This document shows, piece after piece, positions 1-6,967 of a DNA stretch of 64,000 bases (position 1 is the first letter of the stretch; every line of letters begins with the position of its first letter). The DNA comes from Muribaculaceae bacterium (GTDB lineage: Bacteria; Bacteroidota; Bacteroidia; Bacteroidales; Muribaculaceae). The stretch lies in the NCBI GenBank assembly GCA_017935045.1, contig JAGBIJ010000020.1, positions 124,001 through 188,000 on the forward strand. The letters are read 5' to 3'. A program made the translations under genes and the position numbers. The notes below the pieces were generated by a model that was not told where the DNA came from, ran no database searches, and saw nothing but the letters and a program-made list of their open reading frames with translations.

Positions 1-713
1 CTCCGGTCTGCCCTATCTGCGCGGAAGAGCTGGCTCAGTATGACGCCACTCCCCGACCGGCATCATACGGCACATCCCTGACACCGCAGCCTCCGGAGCT
101 TGTGGCTCCGAATCAGGATGCATGCGGCGAACTTTCGCCAGAAGACCATTATGGAAATCAGTCAAAGGACTCACGGATGACTTCAACGCTCATAGTCGTG
201 GTCATAGTCCTGGGACTTGTCGTTTCATGCCTGATTTACATACTTTTCATAAGCAGGCAAAAGACTAAAGTACATGAAGCCGATACCGATACTGTAGCAG
301 AGCTGGCAGCAGTGCCGGCAGTAGATACGGCAAATACCTCCGACCCTGAAATAAGCGACGAATATGAGGACGACAACGCCGAATATATGGAATATGAAGA
401 CCGGCGCGAGTATGAGGATGATGTATATGCCGGTCCCAATGACGCGTATCAGATGAATGTGGCAAACGGCACAATCGACGGATATCCCTTCAGACTGGAG
501 GGACAATGGGCCGATGGCTCATGCTCAGGCATGTACATCAACGAATACAATGGCATCAGACTGCCTTTTTATGGATATCTTACCGGCAACAAGCTGGAAA
601 TACACCTTGAATCCGGTGCCGGTACTTTCACTCTCTATGGGGACGACTACGTTCACTTTGAAGGCAGCTTTACCAAGGGTTCCCGTTCGCTTCACGCCAC
701 TCTTACATTCTGA
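1..713 (+). CDS. Membrane-anchored protein with N-terminal Cys motif and C-terminal beta-rich domain (5' partial)
   Basis: The reading frame is open to the left edge (codons from base 3), so the true start lies outside the window. The visible N-terminus has a CPIC motif, suggesting half of a zinc ribbon. A Pro/Ser-rich linker follows, then one membrane segment (TLIVVVIVLGLVVSCLIYIL, about bases 183-245). Next comes a strongly acidic Asp/Glu/Tyr linker and a beta-rich C-terminal domain of about 85 residues with the pattern GxxxGYPFRLEG...SGMYIN...LEIHLE. The C-terminal domain resembles those of the proteins at 744-1142 and 2114-3652. No function is recognised. A zinc-ribbon plus transmembrane segment plus sensor-like domain is common among Bacteroidota proteins of unknown role. 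Confidence 0.7.
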   Translation, partial: PVCPICAEELAQYDATPRPASYGTSLTPQPPELVAPNQDACGELSPEDHYGNQSKDSRMTSTLIVVVIVLGLVVSCLIYILFISRQKTKVHEADTDTVAELAAVPAVDTANTSDPEISDEYEDDNAEYMEYEDRREYEDDVYAGPNDAYQMNVANGTIDGYPFRLEGQWADGSCSGMYINEYNGIRLPFYGYLTGNKLEIHLESGAGTFTLYGDDYVHFEGSFTKGSRSLHATLTF

Positions 714-743
714 TTCTCCCATAAAACTTCAAATACTGTGGAT

Positions 744-1142
744 ATGAAACATTTAATGCAACTTGTTCTGTTTGCACTGTTGCTGGGGACCGGCACGGCT
801 GCCGCGCAGATGCGCGGCAGCGAAGTCTGCAGATACCGAGGGAATGTCGGTCCATACGCCGTGACAATGATACTTGACACCACTTATAGCCATTCATGCG
901 GACAGGAATTTGTAGACTACGAAGGTTCCTATTCTTATAGCAAAGCTGGCAACTCACTCCGCCTGGAAGGGTATTCCATAGATTCCGGAAAAATAATATT
1001 GCAGGAATATACAGCTAAAGGGCGCAACAGCGCTACCTGGCAGTTAACCGAAGACCGGAGCGGCAACCTATCGGGCATTTTCATCAACAACTCCAGCAAG
1101 AAGACGTTCAAGGTCAGTCTGCGGCGTATCAGCCGGAAATAG
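744..1142 (+). CDS. Small secreted protein of unknown function
   Basis: About 132 residues. The ATG at 744 is chosen over an in-frame GTG at 738 because it directly precedes a typical signal peptide (MKHLMQLVLFALLLGTGTAAA, with likely cleavage after AAA-Q). The mature part of about 110 residues is predicted to be beta-rich. It has a GSYSYS...LRLEG...IILQEY...W.L pattern that aligns by eye with the C-terminal domains of its neighbours at 1-713 and 2114-3652. It lies 30 bp behind the upstream gene on the same strand, so co-transcription is likely. The protein probably acts in the periplasm or outside the cell. No enzyme motif was seen. Confidence 0.65.
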   Translation: MKHLMQLVLFALLLGTGTAAAQMRGSEVCRYRGNVGPYAVTMILDTTYSHSCGQEFVDYEGSYSYSKAGNSLRLEGYSIDSGKIILQEYTAKGRNSATWQLTEDRSGNLSGIFINNSSKKTFKVSLRRISRK

Positions 1143-1155
1143 ACGGAGATATGCG

Positions 1156-1908
1156 TCAGTTGAGCGAAAAGCCCCGGTAAGCGGTCTCGCACTCCGGATT
1201 CGCCCCTTCGGAATCTATAGCGGAGTTAAGCGAAGCCGAGAGTACGAGCGACCTCTGCGCATCGAAAAAGATTGACAGCATGGTAGCCAAAAGCATCATC
1301 CTGTTGCTCACTGCATCGGTATAATATATATCGGCGAACGCGTACACCTCAATGTCATCTTTCTCTGGCACAGCTGTAGCTATCAGCCGGACAAGCGCGT
1401 AGTCGCTGTTTATACGATTGAGCAGCCTGCAGAGCAAATCTTGCGATGCGGCATTGACTGAGTATATACGCGGATAGACTATGCGTATCACTTCGTTATC
1501 GAGGTTCACAGCGCGGAAATAGCCGCCCTGAAAGCGGAAGATAAGCGTATCGTCATCCCATTCGGGCTGCATCCCCGCTTCCTTCAGGTCGCGCGGAAGC
1601 AGCTCGCGGGCGGATAGCCGGGGAGACTCCGTATCAGCAATGGTATCTGACTCCGGTTGTCTGTCGGTTTCGGTATAGCCCGCAGAACGGGGCGCTGTGC
1701 GCAGAAACCGGACAGCGGTCTCCGGAAAATAGACAGCCACAAGGCAGCACACCAGTACCAGTCCGGCCAAAACGGCCGACATCACAGGAGTTACGCCGCC
1801 TGCGTACATAAGTATGAAAAAGAGGGTGGAGAGAGCCAGCGACGCGAAAGCCTTCAATATGGCTGGCGAGCCGAATACGCTGTCTGATATGTGGGCTGCT
1901 TTAATCAT
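1156..1908 (-). CDS. Two-TM membrane protein with YbjN-like cytoplasmic domain
   Basis: 250 residues. Two hydrophobic segments lie at about residues 22-38 and 41-62. A polar linker follows, then a soluble domain at about 105-235. That domain has alternating strands (TLIFRFQGGYFRAVNL, VIRIVYPRIYSV) and helices ending in a long MMLLATMLSIFF helix. This layout recalls the YbjN / type III chaperone-like fold found fused to membrane anchors in Bacteroidota; that assignment is inferred from pattern only. The gene is convergent with the small secreted protein, whose stop is 13 bp away, and sits in the same accessory cluster. No catalytic motif is visible. Confidence 0.6.
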   Translation of the reverse strand: MIKAAHISDSVFGSPAILKAFASLALSTLFFILMYAGGVTPVMSAVLAGLVLVCCLVAVYFPETAVRFLRTAPRSAGYTETDRQPESDTIADTESPRLSARELLPRDLKEAGMQPEWDDDTLIFRFQGGYFRAVNLDNEVIRIVYPRIYSVNAASQDLLCRLLNRINSDYALVRLIATAVPEKDDIEVYAFADIYYTDAVSNRMMLLATMLSIFFDAQRSLVLSASLNSAIDSEGANPECETAYRGFSLN

Positions 1909-2113
1909 AACCTTCCGGATGTTTGGGGGTTGTCAATGCTTACCGGATTCACTCTGTGTCTCCGTCGGAACTTCTGTCCCTTTGTAAATATAACAACCGC
2001 CGCCCGCAAAGGTTAGACAGCCCGGCATCATATATGCCCGGTGTCTATATTTCTATCATCGGGATGTAACATTGTATATTGTATAAAGGATTAACTCAGC
2101 TTTAAACCGATAT

Positions 2114-3652
2114 CTAATACTGAAGCGTTATATCCCAGCTCTTACCATAGGTGCCTTTATTAGAGATGTTCAGCGCATGTCCGAACCAACGGCTGTCATA
2201 GGAATTATATTCCATAACCCAATACTCAAATTCCTCGCCGTCTTCCGGATGAAACGAGTGTAGAGCTACGAACGAAGCATCGTCGCCTTTGCGCATCACG
2301 CTTCCTTCCACTCTGAACCAATGCACGCTCCCGGTGCCATATCTACGGAGTATGGATTCGTACGCATATCTTCCGCTCACACGGCCGTCACTGGAGATAG
2401 CCAGCTCAAAGCGAATGGGATATCCGCCGAAAGTTCCACTGACCCGCTCGCCATCAAAATAAGGGAGTTGTTTCAACAAATCTCTGACATAAGCAGGCTC
2501 CGCCTCTACGATGCCCCCGGTATTCATCACACTCAGAAAGTCCGATGGCATCCAGTCCGGCAACGTACCGGCAGACTCCGTTTCCTCCTCCTCGATATCG
2601 TCCTCATAGTCATCCGGACTGGTAGAAAGCATGCACTGCACGGATTCATCCTCCTCAGAAGAAAGCGTATCTGACGGGATGATGTCATGTCTGCTTCCGC
2701 AGTAACGGAATGTGAAAAAACAGATAAGCAAAACAGATATTACAGCAAGGATGGCTAAGGCTGCAATTAAAATCTGCCGACTGCTCAGTTTTTGCCACGA
2801 AGCCCCCGCACTGGCCGGGCCTGAGTCCCTGACACCCGGAGCGTATGCCAAGTCATCCCGCACGGACGCATTACCGGCCTCCTGTCGCACCGTATATTGC
2901 ACATCATTTTCAGCCACACCCCCATCGCTACCCGGATAACCATCTTCTTCAACCTCGCCGTTCTCGACCGCTTTCGCGCCCTTGTCAAGCAATGCGTAGC
3001 AGAACCATAAAGGTACGATTTCAGAGAGGGTGGCAAGCAGAACCAATATTGCAGTCCACACCACAGTCGATGTAGAGTAAGAATATTCAACACGCGAGTA
3101 CATGCCGAAATCATACTCTCGCTCGTTGATTTCGCCGTAAGTGTCGGGGAGAACCATCAGCGTAATCAATACGACTGCAACCGTAACAGCAGGCAAATAC
3201 ATAAACAGCCGGCCAAGCGTCCCGAGAGAGCCTGAGTATTCACGGCTGACCATAAGTCCCGCGACGAAAAACACGGCGACTCCGACTATTCCTAATACGA
3301 TTAACAGTGTTTCATTATCTGACATGGCACAAAACCCCAATACGGGAACAGCCACAATTACGCCTATCAGCCATTCGCCGACATGGCGCTTCCACCGTCC
3401 CGCCATACTCCGATACACACACAGCAGCAACATGGATTCACAGATTATAGACAAAACCTGCCATATAAAGGCGGGTACACCCGTCAGTATCTTGCCTATG
3501 GCGCCTCGGAATTCTATCATCTCAAACAACCCGAAATCAGCTGCATTGACAGCAATCTCGCTAATACACATAGTATAGAGCAGAGCCTTGATGACACTTA
3601 AATCCCAGGTCGGGACAAGATAATCGATCTTAGTTTTTCTATTGTAGCACAT
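2114..3652 (-). CDS. Polytopic membrane protein with C-terminal beta-rich exported domain
   Basis: 512 residues. The N-terminal half carries about five or six hydrophobic segments (roughly residues 20-230), including LLIVLGIVGVAVFFVAGLM and TVVWTAILVLLATLSEIVPL. An acidic linker follows, then one further segment (ILIAALAILAVISVLLICFF, about 295-315), another acidic Glu/Asp stretch, and a C-terminal domain of about 120 residues. That domain has the pattern GTFGGYPIRFEL...SGRYAYES and resembles the domains in the proteins at 1-713 and 744-1142. A good promoter lies 25-55 bp upstream. Function is unknown; the layout suggests a membrane anchor presenting a beta-domain. Confidence 0.65.
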   Translation of the reverse strand: MCYNRKTKIDYLVPTWDLSVIKALLYTMCISEIAVNAADFGLFEMIEFRGAIGKILTGVPAFIWQVLSIICESMLLLCVYRSMAGRWKRHVGEWLIGVIVAVPVLGFCAMSDNETLLIVLGIVGVAVFFVAGLMVSREYSGSLGTLGRLFMYLPAVTVAVVLITLMVLPDTYGEINEREYDFGMYSRVEYSYSTSTVVWTAILVLLATLSEIVPLWFCYALLDKGAKAVENGEVEEDGYPGSDGGVAENDVQYTVRQEAGNASVRDDLAYAPGVRDSGPASAGASWQKLSSRQILIAALAILAVISVLLICFFTFRYCGSRHDIIPSDTLSSEEDESVQCMLSTSPDDYEDDIEEEETESAGTLPDWMPSDFLSVMNTGGIVEAEPAYVRDLLKQLPYFDGERVSGTFGGYPIRFELAISSDGRVSGRYAYESILRRYGTGSVHWFRVEGSVMRKGDDASFVALHSFHPEDGEEFEYWVMEYNSYDSRWFGHALNISNKGTYGKSWDITLQY

Positions 3653-3676
3653 AAGTCTGATTTGTTAACGTATGTG

Positions 3677-3707
3677 CAAAAGTAGCTTAATAATCCGGGC
3701 TACACAA
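3677..3707 (-). promoter_or_regulatory. Bacteroidota promoter for the 2114-3652 gene
   Basis: On the minus strand a TTG (CAA at 3705-3707) is followed after exactly 20 nt by TACTTTTG (3684-3677), matching the -33/-7 consensus TTG-N20-TAnnTTTG. It sits about 25 nt upstream of the ATG. Confidence 0.6.
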
Positions 3708-3741
3708 AAATATAATGGTTCAATCCGGTTCAAAAATCGAC

Positions 3742-3804
3742 GGAGGCAGCTCCTGCTACAAGGCGGTAGGCAGCGCGATGACGAGCGGAAATATGGCTGC
3801 CTCC
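3742..3804. other. Nested hairpin in intergenic region
   Basis: GGAGGCAGC (3742-3750) pairs perfectly with GCTGCCTCC (3796-3804). Inside lies a second stem, CTGCTAC with GTAGGCAG, with one bulged G. The element sits between two divergent promoters and does not match a riboswitch or small RNA that I recognise. It may be a small RNA on either strand. Confidence 0.4.
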
Positions 3805-3846
3805 AGGCACAGGCCGGGAATTTTATGGCTTATTTGCGGGATTATG

Positions 3847-3877
3847 TTGGATGTTTCGTAAAAATGTGTTAAATTCG
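3847..3877 (+). promoter_or_regulatory. Probable promoter for the OPT transporter
   Basis: TTG (3847-3849) is followed by 20 nt and then TAAATTCG (3870-3877), one base away from the TAnnTTTG -7 element. Transcription would start near 3882-3884, giving a leader of about 178 nt. Confidence 0.45.
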
Positions 3878-3883
3878 CATCGT

Positions 3884-4060
3884 GGTATGGCTTGCGCCAC
3901 CATTTGCGGAGGACACTCAGCATGATGCGATCCGATGGAAGCCGTATCTGCCCGGCAGTCGCCGGTGTAGCGCCGGCACGCCGCGACGCTGCATAGACCA
4001 GACCCGGTTACTGAATGACTGGAATCTTCCAAGCATATTATAACTAACCCTAATATACCA
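3884..4060 (+). promoter_or_regulatory. Structured 5' leader of the OPT transporter (candidate cis-regulatory RNA)
   Basis: A 10-bp helix (two G-U pairs) joins 3884-3893 with 3939-3948, starting almost at the predicted transcription start. It encloses a second helix, CCAT/ATGG plus CGGA/TCCG (3900-3910 with 3931-3938, bulge TTG). A second domain follows with GTCGC/GCGAC (3958-3962 with 3983-3987) around a GC-rich inner hairpin. The leader then becomes AT-rich before the ATG. No known riboswitch consensus (cobalamin, TPP, SAM) was recognised. Folding was done by eye only. Confidence 0.4.
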
Positions 4061-6127
4061 ATGAGCAAATCTACCAAAACACCCCGGAAGATGCCTCCCC
4101 CCATGCCGGAGGAGAATCTGATGACTCCCACGGGTCTGCCTGAAAACGCTTTCCGCGAACTGGGCAAAGATGAGGAGTACAAGCCGGTACTCCATCCGGT
4201 CAGAGACCAGAAGGAGGTTACCCCTTATTCCGTAGGCATGGGCCTGCTGATGGCCATAGTCTTCAGCGCCGCCGCCGCTTATCTGGGCCTTAAAGTCGGC
4301 CAGGTCTTTGAAGCCGCAATCCCTATCTCCATCATCGCCGTCGGCCTGTCTGGCGCACTGAAGAAGGACGGCGCACTGGGACAGAATGTAATAATCCAGA
4401 GCATAGGCGCCTGCTCAGGCGTAATTGTAGCCGGAGCCATATTCACGCTGCCGGCGCTCTATATATTGCAGGCCAAATACCCTGACATCACAGTCAACTT
4501 CCTGCAGATTTTCCTCAGCTCGCTGTTGGGCGGTATCCTCGGCATCCTGTTCTTCATCCCCTTCAGGAAATATTTCGTGAAGGACATGCACGGCAAGTAT
4601 CCTTTCCCGGAAGCCACGGCCACTACCCAGGTGCTGATTTCAGCCTCCGGCTCCAAAGGGGCGGGCGGCCAGGCCAAGACTCTGGTCATAGCCTCGCTGA
4701 TAGGCGGCCTGTATGACTACATCGTAGCCACTTTCGGTCTGTGGGCCGAAAGTATCACCACCACCGCCTACACATGGGGACAGACCGTAGCCGAAAAGAC
4801 AAAGCTGGTGTTCAGCTGCAACACCGGCGCGGCCGTGCTGGGCCTGGGCTACATCGTGGGCTTGAAATACGCTTTCGTCATCTTCGCCGGCTCGATTTTC
4901 GTATGGTGGATAGTGGTGCCTCTTATGGGTACTTACGGCACTGAGGCCATAGCATCGCTGCCGCCGGACATGATCTATAAGGACTATGCGCGCATGATAG
5001 GCATCGGCGGCATAGCCATGGCCGGCGTTATAGGTATCATCAAGTCGTGGGGTATCATCAAGGCTGCCGTCGGACTGGCCGGCCGCGAGCTCAAAGGCAA
5101 ATCTGCGACCGAGAAACCGGTACGCTGGCAGCAGGACATCTCGATGAAGCACATAGTGTTCTTCATAGCGATAGCCTGTGTGGCCGTTCTGCTGTTCTTC
5201 TGGTTCGGAGTAATCAGCACACTCTGGCAGGCTCTCGTAGCCTGGGTAGTGGTACTGATAATTGCGTTCCTGTTCACTACGGTAGCAGCCAACGCGATAG
5301 CTATTGTAGGCTCCAATCCGGTCAGCGGCATGACACTGATGACTCTGATTATCGCTTCTGCCATCTTCGTAGGTATCGGACTGAGCGGCACTTCGGGTAT
5401 CGTGGCGTCTATGGTTATCGGCGGCGTGGTCTGCACGGCTCTGTCCATGGCCGGCGGCTTCGTGACAGACCTGAAGATCGGTTACTGGCTGGGCTCTACT
5501 CCGCGCAAACAGGAGAGCTGGAAATTCCTGGGCACACTCGTGTCGGCAGCCACCGTGGGCGGCGTAATCATGGTACTCAATCAAGTCTATGGCTTCCAGG
5601 GCGAGAATGCTCTGGTGGCTCCGCAGGCCAACGCCATGGCGGCCGTAATCGACCCGCTGATGATGGGCGGCGACACACCTTGGATTCTCTACATGGTGGG
5701 CGCAATATTCGCACTGATACTCAACTGGCTGGGTGTCCCCACACTGGCCTTCTGCCTGGGTATGTTCATACCTCTGCAGCTCAACGCCCCGATGCTGGTA
5801 GGCGGCGCTATATCCTGGTTTGTAAGCCACAGCTCCAAGGATAAGGCCACTTGCGACGCACGTCAGGACCGCGGCACGCTGATCTCCTCCGGTCTGATTG
5901 CCGGCGGCGCGCTGTTCGGCGTATTCGCCGCTCTGACAGCTTTCTTCAGCGACCCGACCGCCACCACTGGTTTCGCGGGCTTCCTGAACTCCTGCCATCC
6001 CGAGTCGTTCCTTGCCGGCAGCGGCGTAGACGCCGGCATGTTCAAACAGATAGCCGGACTGGTAATGTACGCCCTGCTTATCGCTTATCTGTACAACGAT
6101 TCGAAGAAAGCCAAACTCAGAAAGTAA
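4061..6127 (+). CDS. OPT family oligopeptide transporter
   Basis: 688 residues, the usual size for bacterial OPT permeases. A hydrophilic N-terminal tail of about 55 residues ends in a conserved-looking PYSVGMGLLMAIVFSAAAAY segment. It is followed by about 15 hydrophobic spans up to the C-terminal ALLIAYLYNDSKKAK tail. The family imports small peptides or metal-chelate conjugates across the inner membrane using the proton gradient; the substrate cannot be told from sequence. The ATG at 4061 fits the conserved start. The gene stands alone: a long structured leader lies before it and a strong terminator after it, so it is probably monocistronic and regulated at the RNA level. Confidence 0.93.
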   Translation: MSKSTKTPRKMPPPMPEENLMTPTGLPENAFRELGKDEEYKPVLHPVRDQKEVTPYSVGMGLLMAIVFSAAAAYLGLKVGQVFEAAIPISIIAVGLSGALKKDGALGQNVIIQSIGACSGVIVAGAIFTLPALYILQAKYPDITVNFLQIFLSSLLGGILGILFFIPFRKYFVKDMHGKYPFPEATATTQVLISASGSKGAGGQAKTLVIASLIGGLYDYIVATFGLWAESITTTAYTWGQTVAEKTKLVFSCNTGAAVLGLGYIVGLKYAFVIFAGSIFVWWIVVPLMGTYGTEAIASLPPDMIYKDYARMIGIGGIAMAGVIGIIKSWGIIKAAVGLAGRELKGKSATEKPVRWQQDISMKHIVFFIAIACVAVLLFFWFGVISTLWQALVAWVVVLIIAFLFTTVAANAIAIVGSNPVSGMTLMTLIIASAIFVGIGLSGTSGIVASMVIGGVVCTALSMAGGFVTDLKIGYWLGSTPRKQESWKFLGTLVSAATVGGVIMVLNQVYGFQGENALVAPQANAMAAVIDPLMMGGDTPWILYMVGAIFALILNWLGVPTLAFCLGMFIPLQLNAPMLVGGAISWFVSHSSKDKATCDARQDRGTLISSGLIAGGALFGVFAALTAFFSDPTATTGFAGFLNSCHPESFLAGSGVDAGMFKQIAGLVMYALLIAYLYNDSKKAKLRK

Positions 6128-6148
6128 TCACACAATCCTCTGACTATA

Positions 6149-6186
6149 ATCGGCTGCCTCAACGCGGGGCAGCCGATGCTTTTTTT
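6149..6186 (+). terminator. Intrinsic terminator after the OPT gene
   Basis: A perfect 10-bp stem (6149-6158 with 6168-6177, ATCGGCTGCC/GGCAGCCGAT) has an 8- to 9-nt loop and is followed by a run of seven T. Confidence 0.9.
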
Positions 6187-6204
6187 GTCTATATCCGTGT
6201 CCGG

Positions 6205-6831
6205 TCACGAGGGGAGGTCGTCGAGCGGATAGGGCTTGCGGATGTAGTCCAGATGGGTCTTGTCGCTGATCTTACGGGCGGGAACCCCGGCCACAGTGAC
6301 GCCGGGAGGGACATCGCGCGTCACCACAGCGCCCGCGCCCACGCAGGAGCCGGAACCAATCTGCACCTCGTCCACAATATTCAAGCCGGGGCCGAGGTAA
6401 ACGTAATCGCCAATCATGGCGCTGCGGCCTCTGACGTTAGAGCCGATGGTGGTAAGCTGCCCGATGTTGACGTTGTTGCCTATCACGGCGTTGGCATTGA
6501 TAATGATGCCGCAGCAATGCTGGATATTGAATCCGTAGCCTATCAGTGTGCGCGGCGAGATGAAAAGGCCGTATGAACGTTTGTAGCGCTTTGCCATCAG
6601 TCGCGCGAGGGGATAAAGCCAGCCTTTGCGGTGCTGGGACAGACGGAACCAGAAAGAGAAACCCATGCTTGTACGGGACAGGCCGCCGAGCCAGATGCGC
6701 CACAGCGAAGCATTGAGCCTGCCGGTATGGCGGTGATAGTCGGAGCGGATGAGCCGGGCGCAATCACGATAAGAGCGCGGCGAGGGTATAGTGACCTTTT
6801 TCCCGGAAATATCGAAAGTATGGTATTGCAT
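6205..6831 (-). CDS. Serine acetyltransferase-like hexapeptide-repeat acyltransferase
   Basis: 208 residues. The helical N-terminal part (to about residue 95) is followed by a left-handed beta-helix with hexapeptide repeats such as IGNNVNIG, IGDYVYLGP and VGAGAVVTRDVPPG. It ends in the AGVPARKI motif typical of CysE/NodL/SAT-type O- or N-acetyltransferases. It lacks the full CysE N-terminal domain, so it may acetylate serine or a surface sugar. It is isolated between two terminators rather than in a cysteine operon. A TAACTTTG -7 element lies about 75 nt upstream. A role in polysaccharide acetylation is as likely as cysteine synthesis. Confidence 0.8.
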   Translation of the reverse strand: MQYHTFDISGKKVTIPSPRSYRDCARLIRSDYHRHTGRLNASLWRIWLGGLSRTSMGFSFWFRLSQHRKGWLYPLARLMAKRYKRSYGLFISPRTLIGYGFNIQHCCGIIINANAVIGNNVNIGQLTTIGSNVRGRSAMIGDYVYLGPGLNIVDEVQIGSGSCVGAGAVVTRDVPPGVTVAGVPARKISDKTHLDYIRKPYPLDDLPS

Positions 6832-6904
6832 ATCTTAAGAGGCTTTTTAAAAATAAACATCAATTATGTACACCGGATTTTCGCCATAATCCGGGGCGTC
6901 CGGA

Positions 6905-6912
6905 CAAAGTTA
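6905..6912 (-). promoter_or_regulatory. -7 promoter element for the acyltransferase gene
   Basis: TAACTTTG on the minus strand fits TAnnTTTG. No clear TTG was found at the expected -33 position, so only half of the promoter is supported. It adjoins the terminator of the upstream gene. Confidence 0.45.
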
Positions 6913-6953
6913 ATAAAAAAATAGTTACGCTAAATGAAACAGCGCAACTATTT
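6913..6953 (-). terminator. Intrinsic terminator after the outer-membrane beta-barrel gene
   Basis: On the minus strand GCGCAACTATTT-type arms (6942-6953 with 6919-6930, one mismatch in 12) form a hairpin followed by a T-rich run. It lies 15 bp past the stop of the gene at 6968-9106. Confidence 0.65.
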
Positions 6954-6967
6954 ATATCATCACTCTC

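Noticed and set aside
3742..3804. Hammerhead-like bases (GATGA and GAAA) inside the hairpin
   Set aside because: The CUGAUGA core and proper stem II are missing.
3672..3872. Small plus-strand open frame of 66 codons in the OPT upstream region
   Set aside because: No signal, no family pattern, and it overlaps the nested hairpin and the OPT promoter; better explained as noncoding.
3884..4060. Cobalamin riboswitch before the OPT gene
   Set aside because: No B12 box or other conserved cobalamin-riboswitch segment was found.
4640..5998. Long open frame on the strand opposite the OPT gene (452 codons)
   Set aside because: It is a GC-bias shadow of a clear transporter gene; its composition (many Ala, His, Gln, Tyr, Arg) is not protein-like.
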